Shown here: in pieces, positions 1-12,030 of the stretch
Position numbering within the stretch: the first letter of the stretch is position 1
How the letters are laid out: the number at the start of each line of letters is the position of its first letter
Source of the DNA: Cryptomeria japonica
Lineage: Eukaryota; Streptophyta; Pinopsida; Cupressales; Cupressaceae
DNA length: 64,000 nucleotides
NCBI RefSeq assembly: GCF_030272615.1
Contig: NC_081415.1
Location: 373,837,009-373,901,008 of the forward strand
Direction: 5' to 3'
Notes under the pieces: model-generated
What the model was told of the DNA's origin: nothing
Databases searched by the model: none
The model's input: the letters and a program-made list of their open reading frames with translations, nothing else
Program-made: the position numbers and the translations under genes

Positions 1-2119
1 CACACTCACAAATTTGTGGACTGGTTTTATATGAGGGAGAATGTTATTATTAGAGTATATGGGCTCCTCCAAACTCCCCATTTTCTACCTATGTTCGTAT
101 CAGACAAACTTGCATTTTTGGAGTTTGTATGGCAGATGTTGTGGTTGGAAAGGGAGTTAATTGTGCCAAGGAGAAAGGGGACATACATGCCTCATCATGT
201 GGAATTTGCAGGATTTTCCATTGGCTCCAAATGTTGGAAAAGTTACAAAACTATATAAAAACCAACTTCTTGCTAAATCCTGGTAAGGAGAGAATGTGTG
301 ATCTTGAAAACCACATTGGTTCTGTTATTAAATCAGTTTCACATGAAGTCTCGATAGAAGAATAATTGGTCAGAAATCTCACATCATATGGAGAAATTGT
401 GCAAAAAAGGAAAAAGTGGTAGGTCATAGCAAGGGTAGAAGAGGAAAGGAAGAAAAGAGACCCCACTTTCCCTAGATTTCATGATGAAGAAACAAATGAG
501 TTGAGAAGAATTGAATTGTGTTTAAATAATTTTGAGAAGATATATGGTAAATCAACAGGCGGTGGATCTCCACCCATACATGCCAATGTTTCACCTAAGA
601 AACCCCAAGGGGTTGTTATACACACTATATCGGATGATGATTCTATAGAAGAGATCTCTCCCATTCCCCTCCTACAAAGAAACAAAAGCTAGCTAATCTA
701 GACCCCTTGGTGCCTTATGATGAATCTGAAGGAGAGGGTGACACTGATGAAGTTTCTAGTGCATTACGAGCCTTGAGAGGAGAAGAAACAACATAGAAGT
801 CTCACATTGATCCACCAAGGTATCAAGAGGAAACACATAGCTATGGAGCTCAAGTAGAAAAAGAAGCAAATCCTATTAATACTATTGAAGAGAGAGTGGC
901 TATGTCCATGAGGTTCCTATATGATGATGAGTTCATACATACTCAGGATTTTAAAGATTTTTGGTTAAAGGAAAAAATGAAGGGTTTTGAAGAAACAAAA
1001 TAAGTGAACCTCATAGGAGTGGAAGAATCCAAACATGAAGAATTTCTCGCTCAAACCTTCAAAGAAATTAAATTTGATGAGATACACATCACCCTTGTAG
1101 AAGCAAGAGAGATGGTTTTGAAGAGTGACATGCTAGTTGTTCCTGGAATAAACCTAAAACAAATATTCTTGTTGGATCAAGTGAGACAATAGGAAGATCC
1201 TATGCTGATTGCTGAATTTGATTCAAGTGAAGGGGTAAGTGGAATAAGGTATAATCCCAAGACTGAAGTATTAGTTGCATGGGTGAGCTCTAAAAGCACT
1301 CATAAACCAAAGTTAGTGGATTTGGTAAAGGAGAAACAAGGGGCAATGATATTAAAGACCATGAAAGATACCTCTCCATTAGAGGTGGCTACTATGACTA
1401 TGCACTCTGCAATGTTCACTAGGGATGCAGTGAAACACATGAAAGAAAAATCAGCTAAACTGGAGGGAGGACATAAAGATATGAATGATGAAATAAAAAG
1501 GTATGAGAAGAAGATCAAGAATATGAGGGTAGCACAAGAAGAGATCCTCTAAATAATGCCACGACAAACCCTGGACACTTTTGAACAAATTCCGTCACAC
1601 AGGGTCAAGCTTATACTTGACAAATTGGAAGAAGTTTATGGAAGTTATGAGACTTTGTTCAAGATGATAGAAGTGTTCAAAGAAGATAGGCCCAAACTAG
1701 AGAACTTATCAAAAAGATGGCAACCAACATACATCACTTTGGTTAGTCTATGTAGAGTAACTTAAAGAAAACTTGATGTTTCTCCTAAGATAAAGGAAAC
1801 TGAGTGAATGGTGCATACCACCAATGAAGAACTCAAGAATGTCATAAATGAGGAGCACAAAGTAAGAGCCAAAATTGATTCCTTCCACACATTTCAACAT
1901 TGGACTATCACTTGCATCACATAAAAGGACAAACACCTCCAAGACTTCAATGATTGGAAGAGTGAATTCAGCTAGATGGTGCAGAAGATCATCACACACA
2001 TGAAGGAGGAGAAAAATATCAGTGTTCAGTGCTTTAATATGTTCCAAGATAGGATTATCACTTTAGATATTGGTTATGCCTTGTTTGTTGTAGAAGTTCA
2101 TGTTGTTCTCGATTTCTGA
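1..2119 (+). pseudogene. Unrecognised repeat-encoded protein, copy 1 (3' part, broken)
   Basis: Function unknown. The reading is broken into pieces: 16-258 in one frame, 501-692 in another, then 1004-1765 in one frame crossed by stops, fading out near 2119. It matches the two minus-strand copies at 3042-6545 and 48846-51998 in the same order. The piece at 16-258 carries the motif V-Y-G...P..LP..V..K, seen as RVYGLLQTPHFLP here and RVFGYEGKPHMLP in the best copy. The piece at 1202-1552 matches the later domain around 'ILKTMKDTSPLEVATMT' and runs into a lysine/glutamate-rich, probably coiled-coil tail. The N-terminal half lies outside the window. It points toward copy 2, tail to tail. Homology to the other copies is clear; the function is not. 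Confidence 0.7.
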
Positions 2120-3041
2120 TCTCCTTATTTCCTCTATAAGAATTTTAAGCCTCTATCGCATATGGAGAGAACAAGAAAATGGAAGTCTAAGACAACATTT
2201 AACAAGGTTTATACAGAAACCCTCTACACTTCAAGCTTGCACTAAGCTTAGGTGGGTATACCATTTGTAAACACTTTTCACAATTATGACAGAAGATTCA
2301 CAAAAGACCAGTCTCAACTTCTGCAAACTCTGATCACCTTAAACATAACTGAACATAAAGGAAAGATTCATATTAGTTTTGATCTCCAACAAAGATAGAA
2401 AACTCAATAGATGATATCAGTGCCTTATCTGGGCTATAGAGTCACCTAAGACTAGATAAAATTTCTGAATAGGATATTCATATACATTTCATCACTTTGA
2501 CTTCATCAACTTCATATATGCCTGACATATATAAGTTTTTCCTTTTATGCTAAACCCAGTTATCAAATTCGAGTAGAACTATTGATTTACTGACAAAAAG
2601 ATTTTAAGTATATTTAATCCCCCTCCTTGAGAGAAAAACCTAAAACATCTATGTAAAATTTCCTTGCAACTCATTCAATCACATAACCCTAGATTATCTA
2701 ACTGAACTAGTAAATAAATCATGCATACAAGAAGACAACATGAATTTTGGCTTGAAATACTTTGATCTGTATATTAATATTCTTCTTCAAAATCATACAT
2801 AACTCAGGATAATTTCTGAAAAACCAGAAAACTCTAAATATATTTTGCCAGAGTTTCTTTACAAATTCTTGTGATCATCTTTTTTCTAGTCCTGGTATCC
2901 ATTTATAATGATATGGATGCGATAAGCTTTGGACTTTCCTAGAAATAGTTTTTAATAACTGTGATTCCCTCTCAAAAGAGGTTACAATCAATTTCATTCC
3001 TAACTCCTTGAGGGTTGTTACAATGTTGCAGCATCAATTGA
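2120..3041. other. Non-coding gap between two tail-to-tail gene copies
   Basis: No coding reading of useful length on either strand. It should hold the 3' ends of copy 1 (plus) and copy 2 (minus), and the junction of the two units. A TGTTGTTC at 2101 resembles the terminal bases of the giant-LTR family, but copy 1 coding appears to run across it, so I do not call an element end here. Confidence 0.5.
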
Positions 3042-6000
3042 CTATTCTTGAGCCTCCACTTCTTGCATCATATATTTGTCTTTCCATTCTTTAAACATGT
3101 CATCACTAGGCCAAGAGTAAGTAACAATTTTCTTCTTCAACTTATTTAATCTTTTCCAAGTGTTCCTTAACTGCTTGACTTCTGCCTCCAAAAAAGCATA
3201 ATGTGACCTCATCTTTTTAATTTCTTCAATTGTTCGAATGAATAAAGATGTATCATCTGAATTGATAACATCATTTATCTGTTGTGACAATTTATGGCCT
3301 AACTCGCCAAGCCATACTTCTTCACCTTTTAACTTGCTTGTACTACCAAAACCTCCAGGAAATAATTCAAACTTCTAGTTATCATATTCCTTCCTTTAAC
3401 CAACTCACAAGTGGATTTTATAGTGGCATCAACATCCGCCTCTTCATGGGATGAGCACATAAGTTCCAAGTCCACTTTCCTTGCCATCCATTTATTTAAA
3501 ATTGGCTCTAGAGTAGCCTTGTTTTCCTTTAAATCAGTCAACATGCTCAAAACTCTTTTCATATATATATACACAATAGAAGCCCCTACTGTGTCAGCAA
3601 ACTTTAAAATTGTCCCACTGACCTTCTCCTCATATTTACTTGCAAACATAGCCTGCAGGCTTCAACTTTTCCATTTCATCTTGGATAGACTCAGTAGATT
3701 GGAAACCGAAAGTTATAGGGGACAAGGGAAACTCAATGATTGGACTAGCAGATGCAGGTTTAGCTGGAGAAGAGGCAATCATCAAGGTAGAAGATTCACC
3801 TCTCTGATGTTGCCCTGCTATTTGATTCTTCAATTTTGCAATTGTACAATCCTTCTGAGCTATTTTAACTTTAGCTTCATTATAAGCTTTTCAGATTAAC
3901 TCCAACTTAACCTAGAGATCAGCCTTTTCCTTGGCCTCTTTCTCAGCTACAACCATATTGAATTTCGCTGATTCCAAAATTGTGCTAGCAACCTCCACTA
4001 CCCCTATGTCCTTCACTCTCTTCAAAATCATGCCTCCAAGATAGCTGGACTTTGAGGTGTCCTTCCTCTTTTTGCTCTCCTCCCTCCTTAGTAACCACAT
4101 GACTAGGGCAACATGATCATTACTATAAGTCACTCCTTCCAGGGGTTTTGTTTCCTTCCTTCCTGCCTCAAGCACTAATGCATCTGCTATATCCCATTCA
4201 AGGAGAATCAAAACTCCCGCTTCTGCAATCATCTTCCTTCCTTGCTCTGGGGTAATAGTCCTAAATTATGTGAACATTTCTTGCTTTACATCCGCCTCAA
4301 CTGCAGATGTATCTTTGTGAGTACATTCATTTTTTCTTTTCTCACATCTTGCCTTGAACTGGTCTATATTTTTTCTCCAAACAAACTGCAAAAAGGACCC
4401 TATTTTGATAAAACTATCATCTACCAAAAACTCCTCACTGGCCTGCTTAATGACAGGGTCTAGTTCTTTACCTATAAATTCCTCTGTAGTTAAGTCCATT
4501 TGGGCACTTGCTGGTTCTTCAGGCATTCCTTCTTGCAACTCCTCATAAATGAGAGCAATTTCCCCAAGGCTTCCTAATTGCAATAGTTGCTCTGCTACTA
4601 CATGTTCATCCCCTATATGTGTTGGGGATTGGGAGGGAGAATACAAGGGCTCACCTATCTCCACTTCTACCCCTACTTTCTGCCTTTTAGGGGAATCTGG
4701 AATCTCAACCACATTTTCTAATGCCCTTTTTCCTTTTGAAGTAGAAGGCTCCTCACTTATTGGCATTAGTACACGGTACTTTGATCTTTTCTGCACTGTA
4801 TACTTTCCTGGAGAGATCATCTTGGCATAGGAAGGGTTGGCTACAACCAGTTTGGCCTTTTTAGGACTGGCTTTCATCACAACCTCCTTCTTCTCCTTCA
4901 GAGTTTGCATTAAATCCTCAAAATAATCTACCAAAAACTTAATCTTTTCCTAAAAAGGATGAAAACTAACTAGAGGATCATAATTGTTGTCAAAATAGTG
5001 AATGAAATCCAAAGTTTTCTTAAACGCTATCCATTTTTCCTTCCTAACTTCTTGCTCATCTAAATTGATCTCGTTCCTTATTAAATCCTCAGTGAAGTGA
5101 AACTAGTGTGCTTTACCTTTACATATGGCCCTCTTATTGAACATACCATTAAAGAAATCCTCCCAATCAACAAACCTTGCCACTACAGTAGACAACCTGT
5201 ATGGCTGAAAGAAATCATCAAAATGTGTCCAACCACCCTTGGTGATTACAAACTGATGTGCTATGGTAACAATTGGGAAAATTGTTCCTTTCCCCCTATT
5301 TGTCAATTCTGCTTCTTGCAAACCTCCAATTTGCCTCAAGATCTCAGCAATTCCTATCTTCAATGGGACTTGATAGGGGAGCAAATATGGAGTTCCTCTA
5401 AAACCATAAACTTTGAATATAGTAGAGACAGGGTACAATTATATATCACCCCAGTTGTGCATAATTTTGATGCCTTCAGCAAATTCTTTAGGCCTAAGGA
5501 ATTCAAGGAGAGTTTTATCCTAGGGTTCTCTGGGCACAAGAGGATTCTAAGCCTAGATGCAAAACATCTATCAAACTTCAAGTAACTTGCATCTTCCCTA
5601 TCCCAAGATAGAATTGTGCTCCATAATTGAACATGCATCTCCTCTCCATCCTTTTCCTTGAGTAGGTCCATTTCATTAGCAAAATATTCAGCACCTTTAA
5701 ATAAAAACATGTACATAAGGAGAGAATACCATCCAAAAGGTCTATCCAACTTAGCATTCTTTATCCCTATCAACCCCTCATGAATGGCATCAATGAGATA
5801 AGGTGCAAAATTAAAAGTCACTGCCAGAGATAGGTTCAAAATCTGTGCTATCATGAGCATATAGTGGGTTGGCATAGTAGTTTCTGTATCTTCCCCAAGA
5901 ATCTGACATAGGGACCAATAAATTGCTTTAGCCCTCAAAGTAATTAGGTTTAAAGAGAATGGTTCCATGGTTCTAGGGCCTACAATTATCAGTCCTCCTA

Positions 6001-6545
6001 TTTTGGTGAACTATTCTTTCAAGGGGCCATTTCTGAGGTGATCTCTTTGTGCCTCATAGACCTTTTCCAGTGTTTCAAAATTGATGGGCTCTAAATAATT
6101 TGATACCTCACTAAGTCTGAAAAACTCTCCTGAATTCATCATCATTTATTTCAATTAGAGACCCACCATTTACATTCTTCACAATCCTGGTATCAGGATC
6201 ATAATTATTTGAAATTTGGGTTAGCAGGTCCACGTCCATGAAAACCCCAGGGACTATGAGCTTCCCAACATCTAATTCCCATATACTATTTATTGGAGCA
6301 GGGGAATTTCTTTGGCTGAACCCCACTTTGAAGAGTCCCAAGCCTGATATTCCTATCTGGGGATCCCTCAACCAATTCCCTTTATCATATAAACCATCGC
6401 TAATTCTCAGGCGGGAAGCTTTAGGCATTGATTCCTTTACTTTAGCTGAAGCATTAGTGGACCTAGTTAATTGCTCTAAAAAGTCATCACAAATGGCTCT
6501 CTCCTGGTAATTTACCTTCCCCCTAAATTCTCTTCATGGTGCCAT
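3042..6545 (-). pseudogene. Unrecognised repeat-encoded protein, copy 2 (full length, broken)
   Basis: Function unknown. A complete but decayed copy of about 1,170 codons. The likely ATG is at 6545-6543, followed three codons later by TGA. Coding blocks are 6545-6111, 5968-5360, 5438-5103, 4934-4266, 4232-3912, 3833-3636, 3649-3329 and 3290-3042, separated by stops and frameshifts. The N-terminal block has 'INSIWELDVGKLIVPGVF', which aligns with 'ISNLWKKNLGKLVVPNVF' in copy 3. The middle has YGFRGTPYLLP. The block near 4232 has 'EAGVLILLEWDIADALVL', aligning with 'EAGVIIFSGWDINSALLF' in copy 3. The tail is charged and probably coiled coil. It is in the same orientation as the gypsy element upstream (8221-14580) and appears to lie inside that element's 3' LTR. 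Confidence 0.75.
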
Positions 6546-6857
6546 CTCAGAATTATAATTATTTCAATTAAATCTCAGATAGATTCTTTGAGAAATCAAA
6601 CACCCAGTGATACCAATCAAACTGTAATTGTTAAACAATTAGCAGAAACTTACTTGTTGCTTGGGAAAATTCGCTTTGTGCATTGGTTCCTCTGCAAGAT
6701 TTCTTGAACTCACACCAAAGCTTCAACTCATGTAAAGATTATTATGACAATCGAGCATTGATTAGAATCAATTAAGCCATATGCTTCGGCAATTAATTCG
6801 TAATCGAATTTGAAAAATGGCTCCAACGAATAACAAAATTTCTCCGTGTTTTGCCTT

Positions 6858-7820
6858 TTTGCTATTTTGTGAAGAGTAAACTTCATGCATCTTTGCATTA
6901 TGAAAAAATGCACATCATCATATCATGCAAAACATGCATGTTCTTTACCTTACCTGAGTCATCCTTCTTTAGATACGGGCCCCACCATCCTTTCACTGTT
7001 TCACAAAGAGTAAACATCATGCTACTTTGCATTGTGAAACAACGCGCAACATCCAATCAATAGCTAACCGCTCGACCTTTGTCCTTCACTGTGACTGTTT
7101 GTCTTTATAACCATGTGTAACTGCCACCGCTAGTGGTTTTTCACTATTTCACGGAGGGTAACCACCAGGCACCTTCGCATTGCAAAACAACGCGCGACGT
7201 ACGATCAAGAACTAGATGCTCGGTCTTTAACTACTTTAGCCTTCAAAGTGGGCCCTTTGCGCAAATTCACTCATCTGCAAACTTTCGACAAATATCTCCA
7301 TGTGTCCGTCACTTATTAGCTCAAGAACTCTACCAGGATCCACATCTGAACTGCCACATGTCTCACTAAATTGTGAATTTCATTAACACTGCCACTTTAT
7401 CGAGCGGATCAACTCACAATCCATTCAGAGCCATGTGTCCCATTGACAGATCACCTTTTACTGTAGCTGCACATCTAGCTGTCTTGCCACCTAATCTGCC
7501 ATGTAACAACCAACTCCTTTTCGCTGTTTCGCGAAGAGTAAACTTCATGCATCTTTGCATCGTGAAATAATGCCTGTCATTAGATTACCTTGAAGATTCT
7601 TGGCCTTTAACTCGGGAGCCGCTTACCTATTGGGCCCACCGCCTTTTCGTTGTTTCGCGAAGGGTAACCATCGTGCTTCTTCACTTTGTGAAACAACGCG
7701 CATCGTTAGATCATCTTGGAGATGCTCAACCTTTAATTTGCCTGAGGCTTACGTACCCCTTTTTGCCATTTCACAAAAGATAACTCTCGTGCTACTTCGC
7801 ATTGCGAAACAACACCAACC
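6858..7820. repeat. Array of about six TTTCGC...GCGAAA palindromic units
   Basis: Imperfect units of 50-65 bases start near 6858, 6989, 7139, 7518, 7644 and 7759. The best read TTTCGCGAAGGGTAAC, then a CATCTTCGCAT core, then GCGAAACAACGCG. The arms (TTTCGC and GCGAAA) can pair. The units are separated by unrelated sequence of 60-300 bases. Related units occur in the giant LTRs at 31647-31830, 38826-39050 and, inverted, 58790-58962. Confidence 0.75.
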
Positions 7821-7886
7821 ATTGGATCAACAGGAAGCTGCGTGAGCTTTATAACACTTGGTAGACAAATAAAAGTGCAATAAAAA

Positions 7887-8041
7887 CTTAGGAAAAAGGG
7901 GAATGAGTGAAATAGAATGTTATAACCCGCTTAATAAATGGGACCCCTTTGCTAACGATGGACCGACCCTTCCACTTAGGAAAAAGGGGAATGAGTGAAA
8001 TAAATGGGACCCCTTTGCTAACAATGGACCGACCCTTCCAC
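7887..8041. repeat. Two-unit tandem duplication
   Basis: Units 7887-7974 and 7975-8041 both begin CTTAGGAAAAAGGGG and end in GACCGACCCTTCCA. The second lacks 21 internal bases. Confidence 0.85.
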
Positions 8042-8372
8042 TTAAGTGGAAAAAGGTAACGAGGAAACATGAACGCATGGATCACAAGATGAAAAGGTGA
8101 ATTTGAAAAAACCCTAAACCCTTAGAAAGATAAACCTCAGAGGAAAAATGAAACACTGAAACCTTGCAGATTTTAGCAGATTGAAAGGAGAAAATCCCAA
8201 CACTCAAAATACTGACAACAACAGCTCTGATTGGGGATGGTTGGATGCGAGACCAACACAATAACATAGAAAAACTCTGGAGAGCAGACCAAGAACAAGC
8301 CCTAAAGAAAAAATAGAAGCAAACCTAATATGTACAACCTACAACCTACTGCGCATGGACAAGAGCAAAAAA

Positions 8373-9555
8373 CTAAGAGAAGTAATACTTCATCAATTGT
8401 CCATTCACCGGGAATTCCTGTACTTCACCATTCATCTTTTTCAAAAAGTATGAATCCTTTCCATTAATATCATATACAATAAATGGGTGTATCCATAGTG
8501 ATTCAAACTTCTTATGGTTACCTTTATCTTGTCCTATTGCATTCCATTTTAAGAACCATGTCATCAATTTGAAATTTCCTTAATGTGGTTCTCTTGTTAA
8601 AAAGATACTTGGACTATAATTGGAGCTTCAAGTTTCTTTTGTGAGCCAAAGTTCTGATTTCTTCCATTTCCACCATTTGAACCATTTTGTCTTCCATGGG
8701 TTCTGACAATTCCAATTCCTCAGCTTGTAGGAATTTGTATACAATGAGAAGATTATTAAATGGTATCCTAGTCTGTGTTCCATAAACTAGTTCAAATGGT
8801 GACACACCAATTGCTTTCTTCACGGTAATCCTGTCAGCCCATAAGGCCAACTTGAGTTTCTGATCCCAAGACCTTTTATTCTACTCAAGAATTTTCTTGA
8901 TAATATTTAAAAGGCTTTTATTGTTGGATTCTGCTTGGCCATTACCTTGTGGATGGTATGGCGAAGAATATGACATGATAATTCCATGGCTAGCACAAAA
9001 TTAAGTGAATTCCTCTGACCTAAAGCTCATAGCATTTCCCATTATTAGTTTTATAGGCACACCAAACCGTGTTATCACATTATCCATCAGAAACTCGATG
9101 ACAACTTCACTGGCTGCCCTTCTAGTTGGTATAGCCTCAATCCATTTAGTGAAATAATCAGTGGCCACCACAATCCATCTATGAACCCTACCTGACTTCT
9201 CTGCTATCTCCCCAATAAAGTCAATGCCCTATTGGACAAAAGGGGCTTCCACTGTAACTAAGTTAAGGGGAAAAGCTCCTTCATACTTTAACTTAGAAGA
9301 AATTTTTTGGCATGGATCACACTTCTAAACATGCTCATGGGCATCCTTAAACAACGTAGGCCAATAGTACCCAGCCCTGACTATTTTACCAGCTATGGTC
9401 TTGGCCGAGTAATGACCTCCACATACTCCATTGTGCATTTCAATCAACATCCTTCGAGCTTGGAAATTGTCTAAACACATCAGCAATGCCCTATCTCTGT
9501 TTCTCCAATATAAATCCCCTTGAATGAGGATATATTTTTGAGACTTCAGTTTCAA
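8373..9555 (-). pseudogene. Gypsy integrase (broken)
   Basis: Inserts element cDNA into the host genome. The zinc-binding region at about 9555-9310 shows H...H (EMHNGVCGGH) and C-x2-C (KCDPC), with a TAG just before the cysteines. The core around 9170-8850 keeps the first Asp (VATDYF) and the Glu (GNGQAES). At the second Asp position the sequence is IMGNAMSF where DNAMSF is usual, so a catalytic Asp appears to be lost to Gly. The C-terminal tail at 8567-8373 ends in a KWNAIGQDKGNHKKF-type stretch and PVNG, typical of the end of Tat-type polyproteins, and is in a shifted frame. Confidence 0.85.
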
Positions 9556-9564
9556 TGTCCTTCT

Positions 9565-10254
9565 CTAATTTTTAGTCATTCCCTTTGGGTATGTTGCATC
9601 TCTCAGAAAATGCACTACTTTTAAGTACCAAGGCCATGTCTCAATACTTGTAACCAAGACTTCCTTGATTTCAACATTGTTAACGTCAACATCAATCAGA
9701 TTTGACTCAACCATCAATTTGGAAAGGCCTAGTCCTCTCACTAGTTTGGTGATCTTAATCTCCAAGTCAAACTCTTGTATTCTCGTTATCCACCTGCATC
9801 TTTTACCAGTGACCTCAGACTGAGATAAAATTTCTTTAACAACCGCATGGGGGACATAAGCAACTATTTCTGCATTTACAAGATATGGCCTAAAGGCTTT
9901 CACAACCTTGACTAGGGCATATGCTTGCTTTTCCATGACCTTGTATTTCAACTCAACAACCTGTAATGATTTACTATAGAAAGAAATTGGATGATCATAT
10001 CCCTCATCATCTTTCTAAAACAGAACTGCTGCTATTGTATGATAAGAAGGAAAAGAAAATAGTGAGAAAGGCTTACTATAATCAGGGGATTTCAACACAG
10101 GTGCCTCCTGAATAGCCTTTTTAACCTTATCAAAAGCTTGTGTTGCCTCTTCATTCCAAGAAAACTTTGCATCCTTCTTCAGTAACTTGACAATAGGTTT
10201 CACAATTTCAGCAAAGTTAGCAATAAATCTTCTAACAAAATTTACTTTGCCCAA
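9565..10254 (-). pseudogene. Gypsy RT connection and first RNase H
   Basis: Follows the RT palm in the same frame. Block 10254-10015 has FLGKVNFVRRFI and 'KFSWNEEATQAFDKVKKAI', the usual RT thumb to RNase H transition. Block 9951-9565 has YKVMEKQAYALVKVVKAFRPYL, the degenerate RNase H helix of Tat-type elements. It would degrade the RNA strand during reverse transcription. Stop codons interrupt it. Confidence 0.8.
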
Positions 10255-11313
10255 AAAGGACTGAATTCCTTTGACATTCTTTGGCTTAGGTACATTATTT
10301 ATAGCCTCAATCCTTTCAGGGTCTATTCTAACTCCTTCTTTGGAGACAATATGCCCAAGTAATTTCCCTTAAGTGACTGCAAAATGGCATTTCTTTTGGT
10401 TTAATGACACACCAAACTCCAAAGCCTTATAATTTTTTTTTTCCAGATGACCATAATGATCATCTACTTTCTTAGAGAATCATGTTAAATCATCCTGGTA
10501 AACTACCATTATGATGTTAATAAACTCTTTAAAAGCAACATCCATCACTCTCTGAAAGGTAGCTCCGACATTCTTTAGGCCAAATGGCATTCTCACATAA
10601 ACATATGTTCCCTAAGGGGTGATAAAGGCAGTTTTAAACTATTTAGACTCTTTCACTAATACTTGATTGTATCCTGAGAACCCATCCATCATGGACAACA
10701 AGTCACATCTAGTTACTCTTTGTAATATAGCCTCCATATTTGGAGAAGAATAGTTATATTTCAAATAAGCAACATTCAAATTTTTGAAATCAACACAAAG
10801 TCTTATGTCCCCATTCTTCTTTCTTACTAGGACTAAATGGGACACCCATGATGAATTTATTATAGGATTAATAATTCCCCCTTCCCTCAACTTGGTTAAC
10901 TCTTGTTGCATCTTGGTCTCCAAAAGGGGGTTGATAGGTCTTTGCTTCTGTCGAAAAGGCTTAGCATCTAGATGCAGAGGAATTTCATGTTGAAATAGAT
11001 CTTGTCTGTATGCCTTCAGGTCCTCATAAGACCAAGCAAAAACATGTTTATACTTCCTTAATAATTTAATGAGGTTGGCTTTAATGTGAGGAGCCAAGTT
11101 CTTCCCAATATATACCAACTTAGGGGATGATTTTGTCCCTAAGTTCACTTCTTCCAACTCCTCTAATCTGGTGGTTGACTTTTGATGCAAATGACTGTCA
11201 TTATAACTAAAAATACCTTCCAACTCAACCAGTTCTTTAGGTATTTCATTGGTTTCTAGCTGAACTATGTCATTCCCAAATACAGTCTCTTGGTCATCTA
11301 CCACCTCTACCAA
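10255..11313 (-). pseudogene. Gypsy reverse transcriptase (broken)
   Basis: Copies element RNA into DNA. The N-terminal linker has HVFAWSYEDL. The fingers have 'SHLVLVRKKNGDIRLCVDF', and the first catalytic Asp lies in MMDGFSGYNQV. The YxDD box near 10490-10502 reads VVYQDD and is followed two codons later by a TGA, so the domain cannot be read through. Further in-frame stops lie between the pieces. Confidence 0.88.
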
Positions 11314-11394
11314 TGCATTACAGTCGATCTTCTATCCATTATACTCATCAATGCATTGTACAAATCTCATTATGTCATCATCATCTTCAAATAC

Positions 11395-11973
11395 CTACCA
11401 ATTATACACATTATCTGGAATAGCAGTTCTGGCTTTAATCTTAACTGTAGATACGCTGGTCAATGTTACATCATCATTCCTCAATGCAACATTAGCCAAG
11501 AAATCTGCCATGATATTTTTAGATCTTTCGACCCAGTCAATAGAAAATGCATTAAAATACTCAATTACATCCCACATAGCATGTTTGTACCTTTTCAAAT
11601 GGTCATTTTTTGATGCATATCTTGACCTTATCTGGCAAACTACCAGTTCTCGAACCCCAAATACTTTTAACAACTGGATGTCATGTTTCTTAGCAATTTC
11701 AAGCCCCAGTAATATGGCCTCGTATTCAACTGTGTTGTTTGTACATTTGCAAGCCAATAGAAAAGAATACTTGAAAGTGATACCTGATGGAGACACAAAA
11801 ATCACTCTTGCTCCAGATCCTTCTTTTGAGCGAGCTCCATCAAAGTACATATGCCACAAGCCTTCTTGTTGAGATTCCAATTCATTGACAATGGGATCAA
11901 TATTTTTCAATTGAGGTTGAATTGGCTGTACTTTGAAATTGTCAAGGTCCACATCAATCATACAATTCAACAT
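11395..11973 (-). pseudogene. Extra archaeal-type RNase H placed between PR and RT
   Basis: A second RNase H of the kind carried by Tat-lineage gypsy elements. First Asp in WHMYFDGARS, Glu in NNTVEYEAILLGLEIA, last Asp in ADFLANVAL. The third acidic position reads FGVRELVV where a GDS-type motif is normal, so the Asp is replaced by Val in this copy. It ends IPDNVYNW before a TAG that probably replaced a Gln codon. Its position upstream of RT is unlike the common Tat order, in which this domain follows the first RNase H. I recall plant polyproteins with the same 'IPDN..W.VFEDD' junction, so the order may not be unique. Confidence 0.85.
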
Positions 11974-12030
11974 ATCAGGGTCTATCTTCTCAATTACCGT
12001 TGGAGAACGTGGTTCTCTATATAACTTAAC

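Larger units (their letters stand above)
6546..8220 (-). mobile_element. Probable U3-like part of a giant LTR, upstream of copy 2
   Basis: Non-coding. The upper edge at 8220/8221 is inferred by alignment. The bases just inside the gypsy element (8221 onward, 'ctctgattggggatggttg') match those just inside the giant-LTR element at 34485 onward ('ctctgactggggatggttg'), where LTR comparison fixes the boundary. Read on the minus strand the block then begins TGTTGTCAG, a normal LTR start. It contains the palindromic array at 6858-7820 and a tandem duplication at 7887-8041. The other end of the LTR and a matching 5' LTR were not found, so the LTR call is provisional. Confidence 0.5.

Noticed and set aside
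2101-2110. TGTTGTTCTC as an LTR terminus of the unit carrying gene copy 2
   Set aside because: It shares only eight terminal bases with the giant LTR and copy 1 coding seems to run across it; no target duplication could be paired.
3411-3899. 162-codon plus-strand ORF
   Set aside because: Antisense shadow of gene copy 2, whose minus-strand blocks match two other copies.
5097-5585. 162-codon plus-strand ORF
   Set aside because: Antisense to conserved blocks of gene copy 2.
11267-11872. 201-codon plus-strand ORF
   Set aside because: Antisense to the gypsy RNase H, which has clear catalytic motifs.
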